DNA of 64,000 nucleotides from Jackrogersella multiformis (lineage: Eukaryota; Ascomycota; Sordariomycetes; Xylariales; Hypoxylaceae). Below, in pieces: positions 44,277 to 55,982 of the stretch. A program made the position numbers and the translations under genes. Position 1 is the stretch's first letter, and every line of letters begins with the position of its first letter. The stretch is from positions 3,720,001-3,784,000 of the forward strand of contig CADCXD010000002.1 of the NCBI GenBank assembly GCA_902806575.1, read 5' to 3'. The notes under the pieces are model-generated. The model was not told where the DNA came from. It searched no databases and saw nothing but the letters and a program-made list of their open reading frames with translations.

Positions 44277-45044
44277 GTATATCATCGAGAAAAAGCATAC
44301 CTCACCTTACGCACCCAACTTGATGTTTATGCCAAATCGGAATCGCATTGGACTTGACTAAGACGTAGCAACGAAGTACAATCTCCAGTAAAGTCGTATC
44401 GATGCCCTCAATCGCATCTACGATCTCCGCCCCTGAGAATCGTAAGACCAGCCAGTCAATCATTTGCCATCGTGCCATACCGTCAATTTTCCATCCATTA
44501 CCACCTTATTATGTCGTGCCTCGTTCGCGAGAGAAGACCATCGTAGGCTATTATCAATTTCTTGATGCAACTCTCGTCGAACAGCAATCGACAGACCACG
44601 AGACGACCTTCCTAATCTGCGTCTGTGGATAAGAGAATAAACAAGCTCTGTTTTTCAAGAGCAAGACAGCGTAGAATCGAAATCAAAGAAACTAGTACCG
44701 GCCGGTGGAAATCACCCCGATGGCGAGTACGGTCTCCTTTCCATTTCCTGCTTCCACGCCCTAAGCCTTTTTTTTTTTTACCTCAATTGAGGTTACGCAA
44801 ATGAACAAGCATGCCGGCGCAGACAAGGATAAACGATGGGAAAAGGTACCAACGAGATCGGTTAATCGCGTAACCAGACCTCTGCCCGAGAAACGAGTTC
44901 TCCTATCCACCATGGCAAGTATGGACCATCCCGGCTTTTCAGCCATATTGTTTCTCAAGTCGTAGTCGCCAAATCAGCCGCCACTTGCTGGGCTTCACGG
45001 ACATCACGCCTTCCCCCCTTAATCCCTTTGACGGGAGTTCGCTT
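43523..45044. other. Intergenic with poly(A) tract
   Basis: No supported gene. It has a short CTG/CTG run just upstream of the dehydrogenase (about 43530-43550), TACCTAGGTA at 43796-43805 flanked by further half copies, and a 31-A homopolymer. The TFIIB 3' flank occupies the right end. Confidence 0.45.
44243..44273. repeat. Homopolymer of 31 A
   Basis: Uninterrupted A run ending in GGGG. No target-site duplication or upstream reverse-transcriptase remnant was seen, so a retroposed origin is not supported; assembly length here is unreliable. Confidence 0.9.
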
Positions 45045-46145
45045 CTAGTTAACGGGGAGTCGGTCCATGCGTCCAGAACCCTTAGGAGCAAGCCAATCTT
45101 GCTCGACCAGTTCTTCGCGAGAAGGGTACATGTGTCGATAAGCGGTTCGAATGGTACCGTCACTAACGCCAGCCACGGCCGCGATGTCCCTGGAGGTCTT
45201 CGGGTCTCCCATCAGATGCGACGCCATGTAGATGGAGGCGGCTGCGATCGACAGAGGAGATCGGCCGGCAAGATCCTTGAGAGAAGAGCTCTTCTCAGCG
45301 AGGATCTTGGAGATCTTCTCCATAAGATGGGGGTTCTTAAAGGAAAGGTTGTTGCAGTATCGAGCACAAAGTTCGGCCGCGCCGGTAGTACCGGTGGCTT
45401 CGTAGTTCTCGACCTGGAGGAGCGAGCCGCTAGTGTTGGCGTCACGGTTGCTCTGTAAAAACTTTTCGAGCACCTTAAAGGTTCTGCCAATCTCCTTCTT
45501 AGACACCTTAGTCAGCGAGTAGATCTCTCGGAAAGTTCGAGGCGCCTTGGATTGACGGCAGGCGATGAAGATGCAACCAGCGATAACAGCCTCCTGCGGC
45601 TTGCCCTTGAACAGCTTGGCGTCCTCAGTAAGCTTGAAGATGTGCTTGGCGGAATCCTGAGTAGTCTTCGCGATGCTAATCGCCTCGCAAAGGTTGCTGA
45701 TCTCGCGGTAAGCAGCCAAGAGGGTCTTGGTGGCCTTGTCGTTGAGAGTACGATTCTGGGCGCGGTGCAGCTCTCGCGCACGCATGCCCTCGCCGAAGGC
45801 AATGCTGGTCTCAAGCTGAGAGCCATTCAGAAGAGGGTTCATGGCGTCACCGACACGGGACGGGTCATCGTTGCCCTGATCATCATTGGCGAAAGTTCGC
45901 CACTCGCTTCGAGTATCGATGATGCGATCACCAAGGACCAAGCCGCAAGAGCCGCAGACCATGTCGCCGGATGAGAACTCCTCGACGAGGTTGGGAGGAT
46001 CCTCGTTACAGTCGGGGCATCGGAGTCGCTTGTTCAGATTCTCCTTGTACTCGGCATCTTCAGCACTCTGGTTGCCGACAGCTTGTCCCGGGATGTTGGC
46101 AAAGGCTGAGAGATCGGTCTCCGGGCGAGGCGCCACGGTCGCCAT
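45045..46145 (-). CDS. sua7: Transcription initiation factor TFIIB
   Basis: General RNA polymerase II factor linking TBP-bound DNA to the polymerase. Single exon, 366 residues, typical fungal size. The N-terminal zinc ribbon uses C43, C46, C64 and C67 (LRCPDC...MVCGSCGLVL). The B-reader region follows (DTRSEWRTFANDD). Then two cyclin-fold repeats: the first around KTLLAAYREISNLCEAI to KEIGRTFKVLEKFL, the second around AELCARYCNNLSF to SDGTIRTAYRHMYP. The conserved RIIDTRSEWRTF segment is intact, so start-site selection function is expected. The minus-strand leader is short. Confidence 0.97.
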   Translation of the reverse strand: MATVAPRPETDLSAFANIPGQAVGNQSAEDAEYKENLNKRLRCPDCNEDPPNLVEEFSSGDMVCGSCGLVLGDRIIDTRSEWRTFANDDQGNDDPSRVGDAMNPLLNGSQLETSIAFGEGMRARELHRAQNRTLNDKATKTLLAAYREISNLCEAISIAKTTQDSAKHIFKLTEDAKLFKGKPQEAVIAGCIFIACRQSKAPRTFREIYSLTKVSKKEIGRTFKVLEKFLQSNRDANTSGSLLQVENYEATGTTGAAELCARYCNNLSFKNPHLMEKISKILAEKSSSLKDLAGRSPLSIAAASIYMASHLMGDPKTSRDIAAVAGVSDGTIRTAYRHMYPSREELVEQDWLAPKGSGRMDRLPVN

Positions 46146-48134
46146 GATGGCAGAATTGCAAGATGACGATTCGCGATGTGTGATGTGCGACGATGATTTT
46201 GTGGTTGCGGATAAAAAGATTGTCGGTTGTAATAGGATGCGAAAGACAGATGAAGGGTGTGGGAGACGCGAAGGTCAAATGCGAGGAAGATGCCTGTGGA
46301 ATGTTCCGAAGTTATGTCAGAGCGGGTCGCAGGGAAAAAAGAATTGGGTGGATGTAAAGAAAAAAAATGTGTGGTGGTGTCTTAGCACAAGCCATTTTAT
46401 GACTCAGCAGAAGTACCTAGGTATATATGTACCTAGGTACCTATGTACTTAAAAAGTGTAAAAAGGTACGAAATACATGGAAATAGAAGAAAGGGTACGT
46501 ACCTCGAACTCGAACCCACAGCCCGTAACTTAGGTCGAACTTGGGTCGAACTTGACGATACCTACCTAGCTTCAAATGGCTGGCTACCTGGGTTGATAGC
46601 AGCAGTCGATGTTTGGAAGGAAATCGTTACCTGCCAAGGAGAAATCAGAAAAGGTTCGTTCCCAATGTTAATTGAAAGAGCGATACTGTTCTAGAAGACG
46701 ATATTATGTTTTCCAGGTGATCCCATACCTATCAAATGGTGTTGGTTGAAGAAAAACCATAGAAAGGTGTATGTTGACAGTGTTCAAAGTGTTCCAAGTG
46801 CGAAGTAAAAGTGCGATGGAGGTAGAAGTGTGAAGTAAAGGTGGGAAGAATGTGTGAAAGGAAAGGAAGAAATAAATTTCTTGTAATAACCCTTCCACCT
46901 TTTGATCGTTCAGTTAATACCTTGGTACCTTGGTCGGCCGCTTTAGGTGCTTTCGGATGCTTCTCAGGTGTTGTTAGGCACCTTCCTAACTATTATGACA
47001 GAGTGAGTCACTGGATCACGGCGCTCTATGTTTGCTAGAACTTGCTGTAGCTACCTTTGAAGTTTATCTGGCCAGTGGGGATTCTAGTGCTAGGTAGGTA
47101 CCTAATAAAAGTTGTCCTAGTGAGAGAAAGAACTGAAATAGCACTGACGGCAGGAGGCAGTTGCCCTCAAGACCTATCGCTAGTGCCGCTGTTTTCGACG
47201 CGTCCAATTCGCGTACCTAGGTACCTGAGTGAGCAACAAAAATCAGCTGCTTCATTTACGTCATAGCAGTCACTAGTCGATATATTTTGTAGTACCAAGC
47301 TCAAAGGAATACCCCGCAGTAGAACTACATCACGGATAGTATGTAGGTAGATAGATACAGCGAATCAAGGCGGGGTGACCACTCGATAATTCGATCACCA
47401 CAATTATGTTTCGTAAGTGTGCTCTCTTGGTGGCCTCATAAAAAACCTATCATCTACCTAGGTATGTAAATCATAAGGAAGCTTGATGTGCTCTGATATT
47501 ATCATCCTAGCACTAGCACATCCATGGATATATCGCCTACACAGTCACGTCATGGGGAATTGGCATAAAGAGCCTAAGCTAAGATACTACAATGTAGGTA
47601 TGAGCTATCCACTTATATGCTTAGACTGATATCTAGATTCCTTCTTAACCTCTTTACGACGAGATCGACAATGTTCTTCCACCAACCCAAGCAAATACCA
47701 TAATAACCATAGCATACCCAGATATATCCATTGAAGCATCCATTGTATAAAGCGAAATGGAGAGCCGAATGATACTCCCAAAGCTCTCTATGAATAACAT
47801 CCGTAATGTTGGAAGTAGGTAAGTGTCCAGATTCCATCAGGAGTTAGACTAGGTAAGTCGCGACAGCAAAGCTAATGGGCCACTTTCTGGATCTAACGTC
47901 AATTGAAATACCTACCTATGCAGGTATACCATTATCACATAATATATGCCATTATCATATACAACATCATCCCTAGAGCCGCCTATTCCCGTCCTCTGAA
48001 CGCCATTGCGATGTTTCCGGTGGTATCGATCCAACACACATACAATTCCCGAACCTTCTAGTGCCGTCTATGATGCGAGAATAGCGAGAGACGAAGCAGT
48101 TCAAGAAGTATTTCGACAATATATCGCCTTCCCA
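46146..48134. other. Intergenic, palindrome-rich
   Basis: About 2 kb, no supported gene. Four exact TACCTAGGTA copies: a close pair at 46414-46423 and 46430-46439, then 47214-47223 and 47455-47464. Open frames at 46.4-47.3 kb lack domains and overlap the repeats. Confidence 0.5.
46414..46439. repeat. Paired 10-bp palindromes
   Basis: Two exact TACCTAGGTA cores separated by 6 bp, about 270 bp upstream of the TFIIB start codon. The closest perfect pair in the window. Confidence 0.9.
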
Positions 48135-48749
48135 TCATAGCGGGATGGTAAATCGCGGCGGCTGCGCGCCTCGGTTCGGCGACGGGCCTCTCGACGGCTG
48201 CGGAAGCGCCAGCAGGGGTTGCGGTAGAAGCGCCGGATGCACCCCCATCTCCGTATTATGAACGCCGGGAATCACGTTCGAGCATTGCGTCCCAGCTTCC
48301 AGTTCCTTCCAGCTATCCTTCGAGGCCATCGGCTCCCGTTCCTCGTGCTCATCCTGGTCGAGCTCTTCCATATGGTAATCCGACGCGCGGGAATCTCTCC
48401 AGCTTTTCCTGTCCCGCGAAGAAGGCCGACTCGCTAGCGACTTCCGTATCATTGTATCCCTTTCGATCTCCTCCGCCGCTAGCCGGTCCGTCTCGCTCAA
48501 ATTCCACCTTCGGTGGCCCTTTTTTGTGAGCGGGTCTTTATGGCCATCTCGTGCAATCCGTTTCCGTCTCCTCGCTAAGTATAGTGCCAAGAGTACGATC
48601 AATGATATTATAATGAGGGCTCCAAATACGATGACGACTATTAGCCACGGTTCCATTGCGGAGCTGGTGGCATCTCTTGATTCTTGTTGAGCCGCTATAT
48701 GTGTATCGAATGCGTCATCTGGTGTACGGTGATTTATCGACGGTGCCAT
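48135..48749 (-). CDS. Single-pass membrane protein, uncharacterised
   Basis: Single exon, 204 residues from the ATG at 48749. Residues 1-33 are polar; one strong transmembrane helix spans about 35-59 (WLIVVIVFGALIIISLIVLLALYLA), followed at once by ARRRKR, a stop-transfer signal. The long tail is charged, Ser/Arg/Glu-rich, with a Pro-rich end (LLPQPLLALPQPSRGPSP). No cleavable signal peptide. The topology suggests N-out/C-in at the plasma membrane or ER with a short ectodomain, in the style of fungal Mid2/WSC-like sensors but without their Ser/Thr-rich ectodomain or Cys motif. No family recognised. Confidence 0.7.
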   Translation of the reverse strand: MAPSINHRTPDDAFDTHIAAQQESRDATSSAMEPWLIVVIVFGALIIISLIVLLALYLARRRKRIARDGHKDPLTKKGHRRWNLSETDRLAAEEIERDTMIRKSLASRPSSRDRKSWRDSRASDYHMEELDQDEHEEREPMASKDSWKELEAGTQCSNVIPGVHNTEMGVHPALLPQPLLALPQPSRGPSPNRGAQPPRFTIPL

Positions 48750-50473
48750 GCTGATTTCCTCGTGTATAGGTAGGTAGTATTTAGATATCCGACAAAGCGA
48801 CGATGGCAAAGTGGTTCTAAATCATCTACCGCAACTCCATGAGGAGAAAAGAAGTAGGTAGTAGGTAAATAGTAGGTGTATTGCGGTGTGAATTAAGGTG
48901 GAAATGCTACACCTTTTAAATTCTGATCCTAGTCCCCGCGTTCCCACGAACAACTCGCCTTTTTCCAATATATTAACTGGGACGTATTGAATACGAGTGG
49001 TGCCCACGGATTGGGAGAGGCCGAGACAAGATTTCTATTACGGGACCAATCAAGTACGAGCTGTCATCTTCATGTGGTTACACGCTACAGGATACAGCAT
49101 GCCGCCAACCCATACAGGACGACGGGGGATATCGTGATCCCTGCAACACAAGGACGGGAGGGATGAGAGGCGCCATATTGTGTTCCCAACTACCTACACT
49201 AGGATCTTACGCCTCAAAATAAAAACGTCAGCTTTCCTACGTACTATCAAGGATTACCTAGTAGAATAATTCATGTGCTCTGCTCTCTGCAACACGTATG
49301 TACAGGGAATTCGCTGCTTGTAGACGTAGGTATATTGGTTTCTGCTAAGCGCTTGTCCGCCTATGGCGAAACTCTTCGTGGTAGTATCGGGGGCAACGCC
49401 ATCGCAACCGCTCGAGGCTGAGCCACCTCGTTCTTGCATGGGTGAGTGTCGCACTCTTTGCTTTCGATCAAACTTCTCAAGGCTACCGCAGCTAAGCCCA
49501 CCGAAATTTAATGCCGATAATAAAATCTAGGCAGATTTTGAACCCTGTGGAATAGTTTCCTTGTGATTAGCAAGGCAATGTCTGCTCGGTTATGTGTGCT
49601 GTGTCACATTAAATGCTACCGCTCACAAGGCGTAGAGCTTTATGACGAGCGTTGTGATAAGTATAATTACTTAGCAGCCCTAGATATCTAGGTAGTATTT
49701 CTTGTTGGTTTGGAAACTGATCTTGGGACTTCGTTGTTAGTTACTAAGCCGCTCACCACAAGGTACAAGGGGTGATGCAAATCGTATCTATTTAGGGAAT
49801 GGTGCGCCAATCATGTTATCGAATTGAGTAGGTATTTTTGACAGCTCGAATAGCTTTTTTTGTGCTCGTAATCATTGCACTGCCCATCGTTCGTTCACGA
49901 GGATATTTCATCATCAAGATGTACAGGGTTACGAGAGGCCCGATAAGAGAAGTCGAGAGTCGACCCTACTATTAGCGATCGTCAGATCCCTTTCAAAAAG
50001 AACTATTGAAAAAACGTGGTGCCAGCTGGCTAGAACTGAAATAGGAAAACTCACTCTTGCCTATCACGATAGTGCTACTACGTAGTATGGGAATGTGGAT
50101 GTACATACTAGGCATGTATGTACGTAAATTCAGGAACCATTTTCTCCGTACTAATAATAGTATTCCGTCCTTGCTAATGGGATTGTGGGGTAGCCTTGGG
50201 AGACATCCTAGACATTCCAACTGATCAGGGATAGCGGCCGTTCTTCGCTGTTGGAGAACTCCACCGTCGATTTCGGACCACGGTATTCCGTTGAGAGAAG
50301 TCAACCCCCTCCGGTCAACGTCTACCAACCCGTCCTACCTATCTCAAATGTGTTTTGACCCTAGAGTCATAAACAGCAGCCTGTGAACCATCGAACTTCA
50401 CGGAGGTCTCGGGTACTGGCCGCTATAGCACTCCTTTTATGTTTCAGTAGTCAATCAGATCCGATACATCATC
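48750..50473. other. Divergent intergenic region, no supported gene
   Basis: About 1.7 kb between the membrane protein and the CoA-transferase. Short frames (49.3, 50.0-50.3 kb) have no recognisable content. No exact TACCTAGGTA copy. Confidence 0.4.
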
Positions 50474-52070
50474 ATGGCTAGTCGCTTAGTAGCTCGCGCT
50501 AGTCGTGGCACAACGCGTCTTAGGAATCGCCATCAGTTTGACTTAGTACGACGATATTCTGTCGTGAACGACGAAAGGTCGTCGTCTCTGCCTTTGTCTG
50601 GTTACCGCGTGCTGGACATGACTAGGGTCCTAGCTGGCGTATGTACCTAGATAGTAGAGGACCCTGCTAAGCCTCAGCCATGTGCGCATTCGCTTACTTG
50701 TCTTATTTCCGACGTAGCCATACAGCACGCAGATTCTTGGCGACCTTGGGTATAAGTGACAGATCATTTCCATGACGCAAGGGATAATTTGAGCTAATAT
50801 TGTACCTAATGGAAGCGCAGAAGTCATCAAAATCGAGCATCCGACACGCGGGGATGATACGCGCGCTTGGGGGCCACCGTATGCGGCATACCGAGACGGA
50901 TCTTGCCTAGAAGGTCCGGGTGAATCTGCCTATTTCTTAGGTGTGAGTTGCACGACTGCTGCGGATGCTGCCATACACAGCAGGTATATTTATTGATTTG
51001 TGTTCAGGTTAATCGCAACAAGAAGTCGTTGGGCCTATCTTTTCAACATGCCGAGGGCGTGGAGATCCTGCACAAGCTTGCAGCCAAATGTGATATCCTA
51101 GTTGAGAACTACCTTCCCGGTACTTTGAAGAAGTATGGAATGGATTTCGAAACGCTACATAAGATCAATCCTAGCTTGATCTACGCCTCGATTACGGGAT
51201 ACGGCCAGACTGGGCCGTACTCGCAGCGAGCCGGGTACGACGTCATGGTCGAAGCGGAGTTCGGGCTCATGCATATCACCGGTAACCGAGACGGACCACC
51301 TGTGAAGGTCGGCGTTGCCGTCACGGACCTCACCACCGGACTTTACACCAGTAATAGCATTATGGCCGCTCTTTTGTCTCGGGCTAAGACGGGCCGTGGT
51401 CAGCATATTGATGTTGCCTTGAGCGATTGCCAAACTGCCACGCTTGCCAACATTGCAAGCAGCTGTCTTATCAGCGGGAAGAAAGATTCGGGCCGATGGG
51501 GCACGGCTCATCGTAAGTCAAGAAACAACGCATTCTGGTGAGTGACTCTCTAACAACCTTACAGCATCGATAGTCCCGTATAAATCGTTTAAGACCAAGG
51601 ACGGCGATATATTATTTGGCGGCGGCAACGATAGATTATTCGGGATCCTATGTGATGGTCTAGGTCGGCCAGAATGGAAGACAGATTCGAAGTACAGCGT
51701 CAACTCGCAAAGGGTAGCCAATCGTGTAGAGCTCGAGACCGAGATCGAGAAGATCAGTGTCCAAAGGACAACACAGGAGTGGCTGGATATATTCGAGGGG
51801 AAAGGTATGCCGTATGCGGCGGTCAACGACGTCCAGGGCGCGCTGAATCACGAGCACACTAAGGCTCGAAACATGGTAGTCGAGTTGGAACACGAGCAGT
51901 GCGGACCGATCAGGCTTGTCAATACGCCTGTTAAGTACAGCGAGAGCAAGCCTAGTATCCGGACCGCACCCCCGACTCTAGGCCAGCATACGGATGAGAT
52001 ATTGTTAGATATTCTTGGGTTAGAGGCCAACGAGGTAACCGCTCTGAAAGAGAAAGGAGCCATAAAATAG
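50474..52070 (+). CDS. CaiB/BaiF family III CoA-transferase, SUGCT-like, probably mitochondrial
   Basis: Transfers CoA between dicarboxylic acids; the animal homologue SUGCT acts on succinyl-CoA with glutarate or hydroxymethylglutarate. Model: exons 50474-50638, 50718-50749, 50816-50942, 51008-51512, 51565-52070; 444 residues, all junctions in frame. The 32-nt exon 2 encodes YSTQILGDLG and joins GAEVIKIEHP, a hallmark of the family. Other signatures: RVLDMTRVLAG, NRNKKSLGL, DILVENYLPGTLKKYG, SITGYGQTGPY, the catalytic D215 in VAVTDLTTGLY, GRGQHIDVAL and NTPVKYS. The N-terminus (MASRLVARASRGTTRLRNR) is basic and Ser/Arg-rich, as a mitochondrial presequence. It starts downstream of a divergent spacer and has no obvious partner. 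Confidence 0.93.
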
Positions 52071-52814
52071 AATCCGGATGAATATGATGATAGCTTCTGG
52101 GTATTTTAGAGATGATAATCCAGGACAAGTGATTGATATCAAGGATCAATGTAACCCCGTCATCGTCTGGTTAAGTGCTGAGTAACGGAAGAATATAAAT
52201 CGAGTAGCTAAACTTTTTATTTTATTTTTATTTTGCCATTCCTATTATCCAATTTAGCAAGAATCACAAAAAACTCGAGGGCATAAGTCTCCTTAAACAG
52301 GGGTTGGGTATGCTGAGAAGCGCTGAGGCTACAAGTCAAATGTTGTACGTCTTAAGTGTCCCATTGACGCCGAGATACCTAGGGGGTAGGTAACCCAACC
52401 GATTCGCTAAACCGGATAAGAATTAAACTAGTGTATGGCTCTTAAGTGCAAATCAGGTATAGTGGTCTGACGGTTCTCGATACCCGGCTTTGGCAGGAGC
52501 TTCTACGTACGAAACCACACCATCACGTGAATATCACGTGCACCGGCCTCCACCTACGAATTTCAACTTTCCATCTTCAATTCGATACTTTTACAACTTT
52601 CTTAATAATACATAGGGAAACTGAATACGAATCTACGAGCAGAGGTTTCTTCCAAGGTGCGTATTACTTTAAATTGACACCATTTTGTGGTATGTTACTA
52701 TCACGAACCTCACTGCCTTAATCACCACTAACACGACCCGCGGTACCCAGATATGGTGGTGTAAACCTCCTTCTAATTGATACTTCTCCATCGACGGCGA
52801 GAGAGAAAAAAACC
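52071..52814. other. Intergenic, PHD gene promoter
   Basis: No gene seen. AT-rich T-run region near 52215-52245; the right end is the leader of the PHD protein gene. Confidence 0.4.
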
Positions 52815-54376
52815 ATGGATTCAAGCAAGGATGAAGATGGCGATGTGCCCGCAGCGCTGGCCGAAGCTGCACCGCCAACACTCCCGGCGCAGTTTTCGGC
52901 CCCCAAAGCATCAAGCCCGGCGCCGAGTACGACTAGCTCTACGGGTCGCCCGCCGTATATGCCGCAGTTCTCAGCAGCGACGCAGATGATCCTGAAGCGT
53001 ATAAACTCCAAGCCCGGAAGTCTGTCTTCGGCACTATCCTCGGCATCCTCCGCCGTCTCCAAGACCAGCATCGAGCAGTCCACTTACGAGGACGCCAAAA
53101 GACGCCTCGTCATGGGCATGAACACCTCCTTGACCATGCCCATGCCAATGCCTAAGCAATCTCTTTTAAATACACAGAAGTCGTCAGCTGCCACCACCAT
53201 GCGCATGCCCATGCCCATGAACGATGCTTTCCAGCTCAGGACGCCAGCTCCGGCTAAATCCCACCCCGCCGGCAAGCAAACAACCCAGACTCAGAAGACG
53301 CCTACCCAGAAACCCAAGAGCAAGGTCCAGCGCGGTACCAAGCGCAAGCGTGGCAAGGACAACGACAATGAAGAACCCTCCTCCACCCCGAGCGAGCCAT
53401 CGGAAAGCGAAGGCGACGCCGTCGCCGCCGCTTCTGCCAAGGAGAACCAGGCCGTACCTACTATGACTAAGTCCGGCCGCCAAGTGCAGAAGCCAACGCA
53501 GTACAACCCGTCTCAGCAGTCGGCGCGCGACGCCGCCTCCGCGCAGAGGCGCAAGTACGGCAAGCGCACGCCGGAGCAGGCGCTGTGCAAGGTGTGCACG
53601 CGCGGGCTGAGCCTGGCCTCCAACCAGGTCGTCTTCTGCGACGGCTGCAACTGCTGCTGGCATCAGATGTGCCACGATCCGTACATAGACGACGATTTCG
53701 TTAGCAACGAGTCGCGCTCCTGGTTCTGCAGGGGATGTCTGGCCAAGCGAGAGAGGCATCTCGCCCGCAAGAAGAACATTGAGGGGTTCAAGGGCGTGAG
53801 TTGGGCGACTAAGACCTCTGAACAGGTGAGTTTAACTTTCAATATCTACACATATCATGTTGTATAGTCGTCTCTGCATCTTGCAAGATCGAGGTCTAAC
53901 AGTCATCCTAGAAACGATCGTATCTATCCGGTGTCCCTCACACGCAGCTCGTCAACATCATAATGTACAGCACAGAGCTCCATCCCGACCTCCCGGTCTT
54001 CCCTGTTCACGAGCCTAGGCGCGGCGGTGCTCAAGGGGCACGCCCGTCCTCGCACGACAGCGTGCGCGTCAAGACCGACTCAAACATCAATGTTGGCCCG
54101 ACTCAGTACTCCAGCAAAGTATCGACGCCAGATTCGCACTCGGTAACTGTGAAGACCAGCACCAAAGCAGGAGCTTCTGACGCCCAGAACCAAGCAGCGA
54201 GGGAGTCGTCCACGGAATCCGTACCCCCGGCCTGGCCGAAAGTTGGACAAGGATGTCTGGCTAATCTAAAGATGGATGAGGATGATCTGCGAGACAGTAA
54301 CGACTACGAGGCCTTCAGCGTCACGACGTATGATGCTAAGGGCAAGAAGATGATGGAAAATGGCATGATGGTCTGA
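52815..54376 (+). CDS. PHD-finger nuclear protein
   Basis: Model: exons 52815-53825 and 53912-54376; 491 residues. A long low-complexity N-terminus contains two Met-Pro tracts (TMPMPMPK and RMPMPMND) and a lysine/arginine-rich nuclear-localisation-like stretch (KVQRGTKRKRGKD), then an acidic Ser region. One PHD finger spans roughly residues 258-308: CKVC, CDGC, CWHQMCHDPY, WFCRGC (C4-H-C3). The finger is followed by KRERHLARKK and the conserved GVSWATKTSEQKRSYLSGVPHTQLVNIIMYS segment across the intron. The last 150 residues are disordered. Fungal relatives are unnamed. Methyl-lysine reading of histone H3 is the family role but is inferred; a single aromatic cage cannot be confirmed by eye. 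Confidence 0.9.
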
Positions 54377-55037
54377 AAGTATGCGCGGTGAGACCTATCG
54401 CGTGTTGCTGCGACAGAACAATTTCGGCAGAAGCCTATTTAAAACCTTTGACTGACAGTAGTGAGTCTAAATAGGAAGGCGAAATGCCTTTAGAGGCAGA
54501 TTGAGTCAGTGTATATATTGCAGAACCCCTTGCTATATTACGATGGTCATAGTCACCTACGCCTATATGCTAATGGACTAATTCCGACCAATATTCATAC
54601 AATACAAATTTTATGAAGTTAATATGTTAATGCTCTAGAAGAGCTGATCTTGATGAGTGCTAGACTCTTGAATTTTGATGGTACCTAGTGTAGTAGAGAA
54701 GACCTAACTGCTGCGAACAGACTGGATAGTTCCATCTACCTACCCAACATATAGGAATTATCCAATCGGAAATTCATGACTCTAAACTTAGGTATTTGCT
54801 TCAAATGCATTATGGCTACCTAAGCTTCAATCCGTATGCAATCGTGAACTTCTAAAGTCCAGAAAAAAAGGGGTTAGGCAAACAAGTTGTAATACTTCTG
54901 GAATGAATATACCGTCGGACAGACCCAAAGAAATAGATATACGAATATAAGAAAATAGAATTGATGATTGCAAAAAAATGGAATGATCAACACAAGATTT
55001 CCCAGTCGTATTCTACAAAAACAAGAAAAAGAATATG
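54377..55037. other. Intergenic; 3' flanks of the PHD gene and the tRNA
   Basis: No gene seen. The right end, read on the minus strand, carries T-runs (TTTTT near 55020-55030) that would terminate RNA polymerase III after the tRNA. Confidence 0.45.
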
Positions 55038-55119
55038 CGACCACCACGGGACTCGAACCCGCAATCTTCACCATGTTCCAGTACCGGAAAGTGACGCGAT
55101 ACCATTTCGCCAGGCAGCC
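55038..55119 (-). tRNA. tRNA-Arg (anticodon CCG) with a ~10-nt intron
   Basis: Read on the minus strand the 82-nt segment folds as a class I tRNA. Acceptor GGCTGCC pairs with GGTGGTC (with G-U pairs). The D arm is GCGA/TCGC around AATGGTA. The T arm is GCGGG/CCCGT around the loop TTCGAGT, and the variable loop is 5 nt. The anticodon stem TCACT/GGTGA encloses 17 nt, seven of loop plus about ten of intron after position 37, giving anticodon CCG with T33 and G37; TTCC...GGAA inside it suits the expected anticodon-intron helix. A T-rich tract follows for Pol III termination. Identity depends on the intron placement, so Arg is likely rather than certain. Confidence 0.75.
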
Positions 55120-55982
55120 CAACTCATTGAACATTTCATTCAAGAGTATGGGGGGTGGGGTTCTGGTTATCTCCAATCTAAAACAAGTCTATATTCCCCT
55201 CGGAGTTTGGCTCGGTCGCATATGCCCCTAACCCCTATTAGTCTCCGAGTCGCATTTTTTCGTACTGTATAGGTAATCACCACATTATAGGCAACAAGAT
55301 CTATGAGGGAGGCAGTTTCGGCGGATAACATATATAATATTGAAACCTTTTATGAATTCTATGAAATCGTCATTTTCAAATGAATGGATTTCCCTTTATA
55401 TTTTGTTAAGCCCATAAAGAAATCCCATCCAGCTCATTTAGATGTAAAACTTCCTGCTACATCCGCATCACGTCCGCTATGGTGAACTTTACAGCTTCAC
55501 ATAAGAATCTAGAATGCCGTTTCAAAGGGGTTTGGCAGTTTCTTTTATATTATGTCTAAGGTTCTCCTCTGATTTAATTTTTCTATTATAAAAAGATGCA
55601 GCTTCTTTGACTGTATTTACTGAATCGTATAATAATGCGAGAAAGAAATAGGAACTTAGCGAATCTGGTCCATATGTGGTTTGTTCTTAGTCGTGTTAAA
55701 GCTGTGCAGTTTTTCTACTCAGGCGGCTAACAACAGTTTGAATATATCAGCTAGGTAGACAAAACATCAGTGATAATTGCATTACTACATGTATCTATTT
55801 AGGTAGTATTGTGTATATCAGGTACCAAATAAGTTGGCTATCGCCTAGCAACACAATTTTGATGCCTTACCTGTTGTTTGTCATACAAGAGCATATATAA
55901 GCAGCAGAGGCCCCAAAGGATTCCGCGAGAAACAACCTTGGAACACTGAACTATCACTTCGGACCCTGCATTCATTGTCAAG
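55120..55982. other. Intergenic, AT-rich
   Basis: No gene seen. AT-rich sequence between the tRNA start and the first 2EXR gene, with a TATATAAG box near 55896-55903, about 85 bp before the ATG. Confidence 0.45.

Noticed and set aside
53184..53759. 191-codon frame antisense to the PHD gene
   Set aside because: Overlaps the PHD finger exon fully and has no domain.
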